DNA of 41,446 bases from a virus. Below the pieces are notes generated by a model that was not told the origin of the DNA, made no database searches, and saw nothing but the letters and a program-made list of their open reading frames with translations. Shown here piece by piece: positions 1-6,066 of this stretch. The stretch's first letter is position 1. Each line of letters starts with the position of its first letter. The position numbers and the translations under genes are program-made. The stretch is taken from the IMG/VR virus record IMGVR_UViG_3300025168_000190, positions 1 to 41,446 of that record; one strand, written 5' to 3'.

Positions 1-26
1 TGAAATATGATTATGTTTTAAAATGT

Positions 27-51
27 TTTAAATTGAAATTTAAATTGAAAT
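27..51. repeat. direct repeat of TTTAAATTGAAAT
   Basis: Two copies of a 13-base unit, at 27-39 and 39-51, sharing one base. Part of the AT-rich left end. Confidence 0.55.
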
Positions 52-190
52 CACTGAAAAACATCGATTCTGATTTAAATTCAAAGATTAAAATATTATT
101 TGTATTATTTAAATTATTTAAACAACATCTATACATACATACATACAGTCTAGTGGGGGGTATATATTAATAATATATATATATATATAC

Positions 191-217
191 TTAAATAATT
201 TAAATAATTTAAATAAT
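191..217. repeat. three tandem 9-base repeats TTAAATAAT
   Basis: Three perfect head-to-tail copies of TTAAATAAT, directly after an alternating TA tract. They could be an iteron-like or duplex-unwinding element; they could also be simple low-complexity DNA. Confidence 0.6.
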
Positions 218-704
218 ATGTAAAATCAATCATTACATACTAAAAAATACACATCTCAGTTTAAATTTTCATTTAAATAACTTTAAATAATGTATTTTCA
301 TAATGTATTTTATATGAAATATTCATATTAATATTAATACTCTATACTATATAGTATATAGGCAATTGAGTTAGACCTAGTTAACTAATGATATTTTTAG
401 GTAGGTATAAATCTTACCAATTGATACGGTGTTAACTATATTGAGATTAGGTTTTACTTGTATCGAAGAGGTCATTCTTCATATGAGATATACTAATCTT
501 TTTTTTATTTTGGTTACTCAATCACATGGGGTTGATTTAGTTTATAAAGAATCCCTACGGCTAAATTAGCGTGTTTTTATAACTTTTTAATAACGGAACA
601 TTAAACGTTTAACTCCGTACCAACCATATGATACTAAACTAGAGTTTCAACATTAGATTGTAACATGTGACAAATTAAGCATAAATGAGTGCATTTTTCA
701 TCGA

Positions 705-722
705 ACCATATGGTTTTACTTT
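705..722. promoter_or_regulatory. ACCATATGGT operator-like site 1
   Basis: Perfect palindrome ACCATATGGT (705-714) followed by ACTTTG (717-722), the right half of the composite dyad seen at five other places in the first 3.9 kb. Unlike the others it has no clear TATA box beside it and lies just beyond the 3' end of a leftward gene, so it may be a relic or may serve the AT-rich region. Confidence 0.5.
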
Positions 723-748
723 GTTCTGAAAAGCCCCGAAGGGTCAAG

Positions 749-760
749 TGAGAATCGGGT
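749..760. repeat. 12-base inverted repeat, copy at the 3' end of the first leftward gene
   Basis: TGAGAATCGGGT here is repeated exactly in inverted orientation at 1336-1347. The two copies bracket the gene at 772-1299, so they would lie in its 5' leader and 3' trailer and be complementary within one transcript. Confidence 0.6.
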
Positions 761-771
761 CTAGGTCAACC

Positions 772-1299
772 CTAAACCTTTTCCTCCCTTGATGGAATTA
801 CTATTTCTGGTAATCCCTCTTTATTTAATGTTCCATCCCATTGTTTTTGGGATGTATCTTGTTTTTCATACGCTTTGTAACTTGCTGTCATTCTATCTTT
901 GAATAAAGCAACCATTGCACCAACGTATGTTTCTTCGTCTCCGTAAGGAGTTGAGTAAGCACCACGTTTTGATTCAACACTACCAAAGAGAGCATGTGTC
1001 GCAAAAAGAGCACTGTGTCCCTCTGCATAAACTGCTTCTAAACTTGCAAGGGAATCCTGTACCACTTGAGGCAGACTTGAGGCCCTCCCTGTTGCTCCCA
1101 AAGGGGAGTTTGGTATAGGAGCAAACATGTTTGTTAAGTTGTCCCAATAACGCTTTCTGTCAGCAGGGTTATTTGTACCCTCGTCCATTGTCCATTCTAA
1201 TACCGCTTTCATGTTCCCAACATCATTACTTTCTAAGTAAGTTGTTATTTGGGACACACGGTTATTCCATTTCTTATCATCTATTGTGTAATCAGCCAT
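772..1299 (-). CDS. hypothetical protein, 175 residues
   Basis: Function not recognised. The ATG at 1299 is preceded by GGTGA about 8 bases upstream, a good archaeal ribosome site. The predicted protein is soluble and mixed in charge, with no membrane segment and no cysteine pair. It contains an aspartate/asparagine-rich N-terminal third and an alanine-rich middle near residues 85-105. It is the last leftward gene before the AT-rich end and has its own promoter: a TATA-like CATTTTATAG (1366-1376) with an ACCATATGGT dyad about 19 bases further upstream. The spacing predicts a start of transcription near 1345 and a leader of roughly 45 bases, which begins with the 12-base inverted repeat. Confidence 0.85.
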   Translation of the reverse strand: MADYTIDDKKWNNRVSQITTYLESNDVGNMKAVLEWTMDEGTNNPADRKRYWDNLTNMFAPIPNSPLGATGRASSLPQVVQDSLASLEAVYAEGHSALFATHALFGSVESKRGAYSTPYGDEETYVGAMVALFKDRMTASYKAYEKQDTSQKQWDGTLNKEGLPEIVIPSREEKV

Positions 1300-1335
1300 A
1301 ATTTTTCACCATTTTGTTTTAAAGTTATTTCTAAC

Positions 1336-1347
1336 CCGATTCTCAGT
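1336..1347. repeat. 12-base inverted repeat, copy in the leader of the first leftward gene
   Basis: The minus strand reads TGAGAATCGGGT, matching 749-760 on the plus strand. It would fall at the very 5' end of the leftward transcript if transcription starts about 26 bases after the TATA box. Confidence 0.6.
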
Positions 1348-1365
1348 TATAGGAACCTAATTTAG

Positions 1366-1402
1366 ACTATAAAATGTTACGGAACAAAGTGTACCATATG
1401 GT
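1366..1402 (-). promoter_or_regulatory. promoter with operator-like dyad (site 2)
   Basis: Reading leftward: ACCATATGGT (1402-1393), then the CAAAGTG half-site on the opposite strand (1385-1391), then the TATA-like CATTTTATAG (1376-1366). The same order and nearly the same spacing occur at 2485-2532. It should drive the 175-residue protein gene that starts at 1299. Confidence 0.6.
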
Positions 1403-1436
1403 AATGTCTTTTAATGATACTTTGGTTATATTGGGC

Positions 1437-1457
1437 GTTACCCCATTTAGGGGTAAC
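1437..1457 (-). terminator. strong hairpin at the end of a leftward operon
   Basis: GTTACCCC (1437-1444), loop ATTTA, GGGGTAAC (1450-1457): a perfect 8-base-pair stem. The stop codon of the 39-residue gene sits inside the loop. A second hairpin, AGTGCT (1458-1463) with AGCACT (1477-1482), lies within that gene directly upstream. Termination by RNA structure is less well defined in archaea, so this may instead protect the 3' end. Confidence 0.5.
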
Positions 1458-1566
1458 AGTGCTGATTTGTATAGGGAGCACTAATTCCTTCACCACATTT
1501 CGGGCATATTCTTATTAAATATCTGCCTCGTTTTATGTGGTATTTGTTAATTAATATATCGCTCAT
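1447..1566 (-). CDS. 39-residue protein with a CPKCG zinc-knuckle motif
   Basis: Very small gene whose ATG (1566) overlaps the TGA of the upstream gene in an ATGA junction, which strongly supports it. The product has a basic N-terminal half, then C-P-K-C-G and a C-terminal His-Cys pair (QHCYP), enough for one small zinc site. Such minimal zinc ribbons occur in many viral regulators and adaptors, but no specific function can be given. Its stop codon lies in the loop of an 8-base-pair hairpin. Confidence 0.7.
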   Translation of the reverse strand: MSDILINKYHIKRGRYLIRICPKCGEGISAPYTNQHCYP

Positions 1567-1880
1567 TCTTCTTCATTCCCTCCTGTTAATGTATTTGTGG
1601 TATTTAGGTCTACACGCACCCAGACTGCTCCGTGATGGAATACTATTATTTCAACACAACTATCTGCCTTTTTTATGAAATCGTAACCTCTGTATCTTTT
1701 AACAGTTTTATTATGGTGGTGTAAAATATACTCAACCTGTTTTATTGTACCTTCCATCATTTCGTGATTATATTGACCCACCATAACATTAAAAGACGGT
1801 TTACATTTCTTAATTCTGCATTCCGCTTTAATTTTTTTCAGAGCCGCTTCTGTATCATTTATATATTTATATTCCATCAT
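1563..1880 (-). CDS. hypothetical protein, about 105 residues
   Basis: Function not recognised. A TATA-like CAATATATACC centred near 1911 predicts a transcript start about 5 bases before the ATG at 1880, so the ATG is preferred over a TTG at 1889. The protein has a basic region with C-x5-C near residues 20-30, a histidine cluster in the middle and a C-terminal VWVRVDLN strand. It ends in an acidic EEE tail encoded by the purine-rich stretch that also holds the ribosome site for the next gene. It forms a two-gene unit with the 39-residue zinc protein, under an ACCATATGGT-type site. Confidence 0.75.
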   Translation of the reverse strand: MMEYKYINDTEAALKKIKAECRIKKCKPSFNVMVGQYNHEMMEGTIKQVEYILHHHNKTVKRYRGYDFIKKADSCVEIIVFHHGAVWVRVDLNTTNTLTGGNEEE

Positions 1881-1905
1881 GTTATTCAATTATATGGGGG
1901 TTTTT

Positions 1906-1951
1906 GGTATATATTGTCTATTACCAAAGTACAAGCATATGGTATGCTTTG
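1906..1951 (-). promoter_or_regulatory. promoter with operator-like dyad (site 3)
   Basis: Composite dyad CAAAGT (1925-1930), AGCATATGGT (1934-1943), GCTTTG (1946-1951), followed leftward by the TATA-like CAATATATACC (1916-1906). It drives the 105-residue gene, with a leader of only a few bases. Confidence 0.6.
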
Positions 1952-1985
1952 CTCCATACACAAAAGGGCATAACGCCCAAAAAGC

Positions 1986-2201
1986 CTATCCGAAGACTTT
2001 TATATTCTCGGCTCTCAAGGTATTAAAACCTTGAATAGCCTCTTGCAATTCAGCAATACACTTGTCCAAATCGTCACCACTAACTCGCATCTTCTTTATT
2101 ATTAATTCATTATTTCGGTTGTGGCCGATTTCAAGAACAAATCTTTGTTCAACTGTTTCAATTTTATTTTCTATTGTATTTTTTCTATTAAACCATTTCA
2201 T
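1986..2201 (-). CDS. hypothetical protein, 71 residues
   Basis: Function not recognised. The ATG at 2201 is chosen over a GTG at 2210 because GAAGGTG lies at proper ribosome-site distance from the ATG. The product is a small alpha-beta-type protein, with a basic start (MKWFNRKN), a predicted beta pair (QRFVLEIGHNRNNELIIKK) and a C-terminal helix with regular leucine/isoleucine spacing. It lies downstream of a possible 48-residue gene and an 18-codon reading frame in the same leftward transcript. Confidence 0.75.
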   Translation of the reverse strand: MKWFNRKNTIENKIETVEQRFVLEIGHNRNNELIIKKMRVSGDDLDKCIAELQEAIQGFNTLRAENIKVFG

Positions 2202-2241
2202 ATTTTTCACCTTCTTGAATTTAAAGCCAAGCAGTTTAGGA

Positions 2242-2388
2242 CTATGCGCACTTGTCCTTAGTAAAAACTACGTGCTTAATGGAGTGACCTTCTCGACTGA
2301 ATCTTACCTTCTCGATAGTGCATCCATAACTTCCTAGGAAAATCATGGCAATCTTACGGCCTGTTCTGTGATAAATAGGTGTGCGCAT
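2242..2388 (-). CDS. possible 48-residue basic protein
   Basis: Open frame from an ATG at 2388 to TAG, beginning MRTPIYHRTG and strongly basic, with two cysteines (residues 23 and 47). It sits in what would otherwise be a 280-base gap between a promoter and the 71-residue gene, in a region without in-frame stops. It has no strong ribosome site and a base composition less A-rich than its neighbours. It could be a small DNA-binding protein, or this stretch could be an untranslated leader. Confidence 0.45.
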   Translation of the reverse strand: MRTPIYHRTGRKIAMIFLGSYGCTIEKVRFSREGHSIKHVVFTKDKCA

Positions 2389-2396
2389 TGTGACGG

Positions 2397-2453
2397 TTAG
2401 TTACCCTGCTCTAATCGCACAACTAATCCAAACACCGAAATGCTTGAACTCAT
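2397..2453 (-). CDS. 18-codon leader reading frame (tentative)
   Basis: First ATG of the transcript predicted from the TATA-like box near 2488, about 9 bases after the expected transcript start. It encodes 18 residues (MSSSISVFGL...) and stops 8 bases before the ATG of the 48-residue frame. It could be a regulatory leader peptide or chance. Confidence 0.25.
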   Translation of the reverse strand: MSSSISVFGLVVRLEQGN

Positions 2454-2484
2454 TGGTTGACTAATCATATAGGGGTATTTTTTG

Positions 2485-2532
2485 TTATAAAATGTTACAG
2501 AACAAAGTGTACCATATGGTTCGGTCACTTTG
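2485..2532 (-). promoter_or_regulatory. promoter with operator-like dyad (site 4, the most complete copy)
   Basis: CAAAGTG (2503-2509), ACCATATGGT (2511-2520), CACTTTG (2526-2532), followed leftward by the TATA-like CATTTTATAA (2494-2485). The sequence between palindrome and TATA box is almost identical to that at 1366-1402. Confidence 0.65.
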
Positions 2533-2557
2533 ATATTTTAGAACACCAAAACGGTGC

Positions 2558-2604
2558 GAATTCTAAGGAGTGAGTAAATATCACTTTTTCACCCCCTAGA
2601 ATTC
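2558..2604 (-). terminator. long imperfect hairpin after a leftward gene
   Basis: GAATTCTA (2558-2565) pairs with TAGAATTC (2597-2604), an 8-base-pair outer stem. It lies 14-60 bases beyond the stop codon of the gene at 2618-2926 and before the next promoter, so it is well placed for a terminator or 3'-end structure. Confidence 0.45.
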
Positions 2605-2617
2605 CGTTTTAATTTGA

Positions 2618-2926
2618 TTATGCTCCAATCTGGTATTCAACATGTCTAAATTTTATATCTGCAACTTGATACATTTTCTTATTATATTCTTTTGCATCTC
2701 TACCACGATGAATTCCTTTCATTTCCTTCATATCTCTCATCATTTCTAATCTGTAACTTTGATGCATTTTTTCAATTGCTATTTCTACATTACGTTTTGA
2801 TAAGTATTCGGATTGGTAATATCCATATCTTCCATAATTATGCATTTCGTCATTAGATATAGTTCTAAAACTATTTGTTTCTTCATCTTTTATTTCTATA
2901 ACCCATTTACTTTTTGTGTCTACCAT
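2618..2926 (-). CDS. hypothetical protein, about 102 residues
   Basis: Function not recognised. The TATA-like CTCAATATAAGC (2965-2954) predicts a transcript start around 2934, so the ATG at 2926 gives a leader of about 8 bases; a TTG at 2935 is the alternative. The N-terminus is a beta-like stretch (KWVIEIKDEE), the middle is tyrosine-rich (NYGRYGYYQSEY) and the rest is helical and basic with several methionines. No metal site or membrane segment is seen. It is a single-gene unit with its own operator-like dyad. Confidence 0.75.
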   Translation of the reverse strand: MVDTKSKWVIEIKDEETNSFRTISNDEMHNYGRYGYYQSEYLSKRNVEIAIEKMHQSYRLEMMRDMKEMKGIHRGRDAKEYNKKMYQVADIKFRHVEYQIGA

Positions 2927-2953
2927 GTTTCTCAATTATATAGCGGTTATTAT

Positions 2954-3001
2954 GCTTATATTGAGTTGTACCAAAGTGCAACCATATGGTAATGTACTTT
3001 G
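2954..3001 (-). promoter_or_regulatory. promoter with operator-like dyad (site 5)
   Basis: CAAAGT (2972-2977), ACCATATGGT (2981-2990), ACTTTG (2996-3001), followed leftward by the TATA-like CTCAATATAAGC (2965-2954). The TATA box is about 26-34 bases from the candidate start codons of the 102-residue gene. Confidence 0.65.
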
Positions 3002-3028
3002 TTCTACTTAACCCTGAATTGGGCGAAA

Positions 3029-3052
3029 GATAAGGAGCCGCAACTCCTCATC
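3029..3052 (-). terminator. hairpin after a four-gene leftward operon
   Basis: GAT-A-AGGAG (3029-3037) and CTCCT-C-ATC (3044-3052) form a stem with one mismatch and a 6-base loop. It lies just beyond the stop codon at 3071. Confidence 0.35.
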
Positions 3053-3070
3053 TCTCCGTATTACCCTTGA

Positions 3071-3364
3071 TTATCCTTCTAATTCTTCTATTTCTTTATT
3101 GATTGCTTTGTATTCTTCTTCTGTAATGTAGTTATTCTCTAATGCCGATGTAGGGAATTGCATTTTCCAATCTCCGAAATGCCACTCATAAACATCTGAA
3201 CCACAACAAATTGAACCTTTCCATTCAATTGATTCACTTACTAAGGAACCATTGCCATAAGAGTTCTCGACTATATCTCTTCTAGTTTCTAGTTCACTAG
3301 GCTCTAAACAATAATCGCATACTAGCAGAATCTCATCGTCTTTATGTTCACCTGCTTTAATCAT
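3071..3364 (-). CDS. 97-residue zinc-binding-type protein
   Basis: Function not recognised. The ATG at 3364 overlaps the preceding TGA (ATGA junction). The N-terminal part reads LLVCDYCLEPSE, a C-x2-C knuckle, and a second pair C-C-G occurs near residue 53 (GSICCGSDVYEWHFG), so one four-cysteine zinc site is likely. The C-terminal third is acidic and helical (ITEEEYKAINKEIEELEG). Last gene of a four-gene overlapping leftward operon. Confidence 0.8.
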   Translation of the reverse strand: MIKAGEHKDDEILLVCDYCLEPSELETRRDIVENSYGNGSLVSESIEWKGSICCGSDVYEWHFGDWKMQFPTSALENNYITEEEYKAINKEIEELEG

Positions 3365-3501
3365 TCCTCTTCATCTCCTTCTTCCACTAATCCTAAATTG
3401 TATTTATGATTTAGTTCCCTTAACTTGTAAGTAATCACATCACTATCTTCTAAACTAAACCACGCATTCCATAGTTCTGCAAACTCATCTTCATTCATCA
3501 T
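3361..3501 (-). CDS. 46-residue acidic protein
   Basis: Very small gene supported by ATGA overlaps at both ends (ATG at 3501 over the upstream TGA; its own TGA over the next ATG). It starts MMNEDEFAELW and ends VEEGDEEE. The acidic tail is encoded by a GGAG-containing purine stretch that can serve as ribosome site for the next gene. Its start shares ATGAATGAAGATGAG with the start of the rightward gene at 3987. Function unknown. Confidence 0.7.
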   Translation of the reverse strand: MMNEDEFAELWNAWFSLEDSDVITYKLRELNHKYNLGLVEEGDEEE

Positions 3502-3713
3502 TCTTCTTCGTCTCCTTCAACCATCCATCTTTCAAATGGCACATATTCCATTAACTGTATAGTCAAATTATTAAAAACCACTACATGTTTCTCATCCATA
3601 TATGCTTCTCTAAAGTCTAGTAATTTATTTAAACTATCAAAGTGGTATATTGTTTCTTTCTGAATCGTGGCATCTTCAAAAACCATATTTCCATATTTAT
3701 TCTCCACTCTCAA
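3498..3713 (-). CDS. hypothetical protein, 71 residues
   Basis: Function not recognised. The TTG start at 3713 is supported by GGAGGGAT 7 bases upstream; the frame overlaps the end of the preceding 35-residue gene by 17 bases. The protein is compact, with predicted strands (VVVFNNLTIQLMEYV), ending VEGDEEE over the next ribosome site. Second gene of the four-gene operon. Confidence 0.75.
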   Translation of the reverse strand: MRVENKYGNMVFEDATIQKETIYHFDSLNKLLDFREAYMDEKHVVVFNNLTIQLMEYVPFERWMVEGDEEE

Positions 3714-3804
3714 CTAAATCCCTCCAATTGATTCCCTCGCATAACTTGATTAAGGCAAGTTCTCCCCGTTCATCTTCTGTTAATTCATATTTACTCGTTG
3801 TCAT
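3697..3804 (-). CDS. 35-residue protein, first gene of the operon
   Basis: ATG at 3804 to TAA, 35 residues, helical and acidic (starts MTTSKYELTE, ends DLVESGE). The TATA-like CCAATATAGC centred near 3829 places the transcript start on or next to the ATG, so this would be a leaderless message, a typical archaeal arrangement. Without this gene the operon would have an unexplained 90-base gap after its promoter. Confidence 0.65.
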   Translation of the reverse strand: MTTSKYELTEDERGELALIKLCEGINWRDLVESGE

Positions 3805-3823
3805 ACTAGTATAGGGTTATTAG

Positions 3824-3866
3824 CGCTATATTGGGCTGTAGAGCAAAGCACAACCATATGGCTTTG
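3824..3866 (-). promoter_or_regulatory. promoter with operator-like dyad (site 6)
   Basis: CAAAGC (3844-3849), ACCATATGGC (3853-3862), with GCTTTG (3861-3866) overlapping the palindrome, then leftward the TATA-like CCAATATAGC (3834-3825). It drives the four-gene leftward operon and lies in the divergent region facing the rightward genes, so it could also affect them. Confidence 0.6.
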
Positions 3867-3986
3867 TAAAAAATTTTTTATAACTCCTAAAAGACGATAA
3901 TACCCGTATAACCTACATTTAAGGGATAGTTCAACGGTATATCTATTAATTCCACCACTCTGCGTACTCTTTAACAGGTAATCTTA

Positions 3987-4289
3987 ATGAATGAAGATGA
4001 GATATTTAAAGCAGTTATGAAAGTTAATTCTGCTATCGTTAAAGCACAAAGAAATGTTGCTGAGGCTAACGAGTTGTTACAAGATGTTAAACCAGTAGTA
4101 AAGGAATTAATAGATGCTACTCGTAACCAGACTAGACAGACTTCTTTAGACGAATTCACGGCTAAAAAAGCAATTCTAACAACTGCTAAAGATATTGAGA
4201 CACTGGCTAAAAGTAATTTAGATTCTAAATTACTGAGCGAGTTATTTACCTTAGAAGATATACGGAAAATGATGGAGGATAAACTTTAA
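3987..4289 (+). CDS. 100-residue helical protein
   Basis: Function not recognised. First rightward gene; the ATG at 3987 follows GGTAAT. The whole protein is predicted alpha-helical with heptad-like spacing (VNSAIVKAQRNVAEANELL, DIETLAKSNLDSKLL), suggesting a coiled coil or helical bundle. It starts MNEDEIFKAV, sharing its first five residues and 15 bases with the small leftward gene at 3361-3501. The 120 bases before it contain a tRNA-like D-arm but no tRNA. Confidence 0.8.
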   Translation: MNEDEIFKAVMKVNSAIVKAQRNVAEANELLQDVKPVVKELIDATRNQTRQTSLDEFTAKKAILTTAKDIETLAKSNLDSKLLSELFTLEDIRKMMEDKL

Positions 4290-4385
4290 ACGGACTTGGC
4301 TGGAAATAGATTTAAACCCCCAAAAAAGTTTTTGCTAGTCCCACACAAATTACAGGTCATTTTTTGAAAAAGTTAGGTGAGATAT

Positions 4386-5225
4386 ATGATACCCATAACA
4401 ATTTACGAAGTTGGGCCTAGAGATGGGTTGCAAAATTGCGAATTTAGTTTAAGTACGGATGAGAAGGTCAATATGATAGAGACTTTACATAGGGCGGGGC
4501 TAAAAAATATTGAGGTTACGTCTTTTGTTCATCCGAAGTGGGTTCCAAACCTTAAGGATGCAGAAGAAGTGGTTAGGCGAACTAGGTATTTGGGTGAATT
4601 TGCTGTTTTAGTGCCTAATTTGCGTGGATTTAGTAGGGCGAAGGGTGCTGGAGCCACTAAGTTTAATGTTTGCTTTTCACCTTCGGAGGAATTTAATGTG
4701 CGAAATTGGGGGAAGTCGTTAGATGTGCTTTATGCGGAGTATTTTTTGATGTTGGAAGGTGTTAAAAGAGAAAATGTACGGGTTTATGTTTCTTGTGCGT
4801 TTGGTTGTCCCTTTGAAGGTCTGCCGAGTGACTATAAATTGATGAAGGTTCTACAGATGGCGTCTAATTTGGGTAGTACGGTTGTTTTGTGCGATACAGT
4901 TGGGGCCTGTTATCCAAGTAAGTTGTTGCAGACGTTGGAATTGACTAGGGGGTTAGATGCTGAGATTGCTTTGCACTTACATGAGGGCAAAAATGACATA
5001 TTTAGGAGTGTGGAGGTGGCGATTAATTGGGGTGTAACTACTTTTGATGCTAGTGTTGCTGGATTGGGTGGATGTCCCTTTATGCCTTATAGCAAAAATA
5101 ACCTTTCTACGAATAAATTGATTAGGTGGGCTAATAGTAGGGGTTATCAGACGGGGGTTGATTTGGCAGAACTGGCTGAATTAACTGATTGGTTAAAACA
5201 TAAGGTTCCAGAGATGATAATATGA
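4386..5225 (+). CDS. HMG-CoA lyase-like enzyme (HMGL family)
   Basis: HMG-CoA lyase splits 3-hydroxy-3-methylglutaryl-CoA into acetyl-CoA and acetoacetate. The 279-residue protein spans the full TIM-barrel domain. Hallmarks are present: YEVGPRDGLQN with the catalytic Arg12 and metal ligand Asp13, SFVHPKWVPN, GCPFEG, CDTVGA, the metal-binding H197-L-H199 and the active-site cysteine in GLGGCP (Cys230). All key residues I know for the family are kept, so an active enzyme is likely, although a related HMGL-type aldolase cannot be excluded. The ATG at 4386 follows GGTGA. Codon use differs from the neighbours (many TTG, GGG, GTT; less A-rich), which suggests separate acquisition. It overlaps the next gene by ATGA, so it belongs to the rightward operon. 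Confidence 0.88.
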   Translation: MIPITIYEVGPRDGLQNCEFSLSTDEKVNMIETLHRAGLKNIEVTSFVHPKWVPNLKDAEEVVRRTRYLGEFAVLVPNLRGFSRAKGAGATKFNVCFSPSEEFNVRNWGKSLDVLYAEYFLMLEGVKRENVRVYVSCAFGCPFEGLPSDYKLMKVLQMASNLGSTVVLCDTVGACYPSKLLQTLELTRGLDAEIALHLHEGKNDIFRSVEVAINWGVTTFDASVAGLGGCPFMPYSKNNLSTNKLIRWANSRGYQTGVDLAELAELTDWLKHKVPEMII

Positions 5226-5515
5226 GTTGGAAAGATATTCTAAAATCTAAAGGGTGGTATGCTCAAGGGACTTTGAGTAAAGCGCAATTAAAGGATTATC
5301 ACCGTAGATTTAGATTAGAATTTTTGAAAAGATTAAGTGGAAATGAAGAACAGGAAGCACTACAGTACTTAGATTTATTAGAAAGGGCCATAAAGAATTT
5401 TGGAACTGATAAAGTTTCTTTTATGACTCCTGAATATGTTGTTGGGCAATTAAATGGGATTTTAGATAAGGCAGGTATAAATCCAGAGAAAGAAGCATTG
5501 AGGGATTTAGAATGA
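5222..5515 (+). CDS. tagged protein (MSWKDILK), 97 residues
   Basis: First of 17 proteins with the N-terminal M-S/T/N-W-x-x-I/L-K peptide. The rest is a basic helical domain of unknown function (KAQLKDYHRRFRLEFLKRL). It has ATGA overlaps with the lyase gene before it and the tagged gene after it, so translation is coupled. No metal site or membrane segment. Confidence 0.85.
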   Translation: MSWKDILKSKGWYAQGTLSKAQLKDYHRRFRLEFLKRLSGNEEQEALQYLDLLERAIKNFGTDKVSFMTPEYVVGQLNGILDKAGINPEKEALRDLE

Positions 5516-6024
5516 GTTGGATGGACATACTTAAAATTAATAAAAAACAGACCACTTTACATGGGTTTGACCCTAAACAAGTAGAACGTTTAACTAAACC
5601 AGAAAGGCACAATATATGGATTGCTCCTATAAAAAACCCTAAAATTTCTAATGAGGAAAAGAGTAGAAAGTCCGATAAAATGTTAAGAGACTTAGCAAAA
5701 TTAAATGTAGGAAATAAATTCACTATTACTTCCGCTACGGGTAAGACTCCCGATATATGGGGAACTGAGCCTTCTTTTATGCTAACAGGAGTTCCTACTA
5801 GTTTAGAAAGTAAGATTTACGAGATGGCTGATAGATATGGTCAAGACGCTATTGCAGTTTCAGAAAAGGGAGAAAGGGGTGCTAAATTTATAACGCCTAA
5901 AGGGAAAGTTGAAGATGTATTTGAAGATATGGAGTTTGACCCAGATGCAACTCACTCAACTGATTTTCCGAGTGGACAAAGATTAACCTTTACTGGGTGG
6001 AAGAAGCCTTTAAAGAAGGAATAA
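5512..6024 (+). CDS. tagged protein (MSWMDILK), 170 residues
   Basis: Begins with the recurrent tag; the remainder is a basic N-terminal half and a C-terminal half with beta-like stretches (NKFTITSATG, KFITPKGKVED, RLTFTGWKKPL). I do not recognise the fold. ATGA overlap with the previous gene. Confidence 0.85.
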   Translation: MSWMDILKINKKQTTLHGFDPKQVERLTKPERHNIWIAPIKNPKISNEEKSRKSDKMLRDLAKLNVGNKFTITSATGKTPDIWGTEPSFMLTGVPTSLESKIYEMADRYGQDAIAVSEKGERGAKFITPKGKVEDVFEDMEFDPDATHSTDFPSGQRLTFTGWKKPLKKE

Positions 6025-6066
6025 TATTAAGTGAGATATAGTTACGGTAATACATTGGGTGAACTT

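Larger units (their letters stand above)
1..771. other. AT-rich gene-free region, possible replication origin or control region
   Basis: No convincing gene is seen. The first 350 bases are almost pure A/T and carry several short repeats: TTTAAATTGAAAT twice in tandem (27-39 and 39-51), ATAC repeats (131-147), an alternating TA run (161-190) and three copies of TTAAATAAT (191-217). ATTTAAAT-type palindromes recur. The right half holds two copies of the ACCATATGG motif (623-632, degenerate; 705-714, perfect). The region lies outside the leftward early-type block, and such AT-rich repeat regions often act as unwinding elements. The origin role is inference only. Confidence 0.4.

Noticed and set aside
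131-147. ATAC repeats as part of a CRISPR array
   Set aside because: No spacers or longer repeats; a simple microsatellite.
3925-3943. tRNA-like D-arm (GATA stem, GTTCAACGGTA loop, TATC stem) before the gene at 3987
   Set aside because: No matching anticodon arm, T-arm (GGTTCRA type) or acceptor stem could be placed around it; at most a tRNA remnant.
6031-6066. Upstream extension of the zinc-type protein at 6067
   Set aside because: Starting at 6067 gives a ribosome site at correct distance and restores the tag, as in the neighbouring genes.
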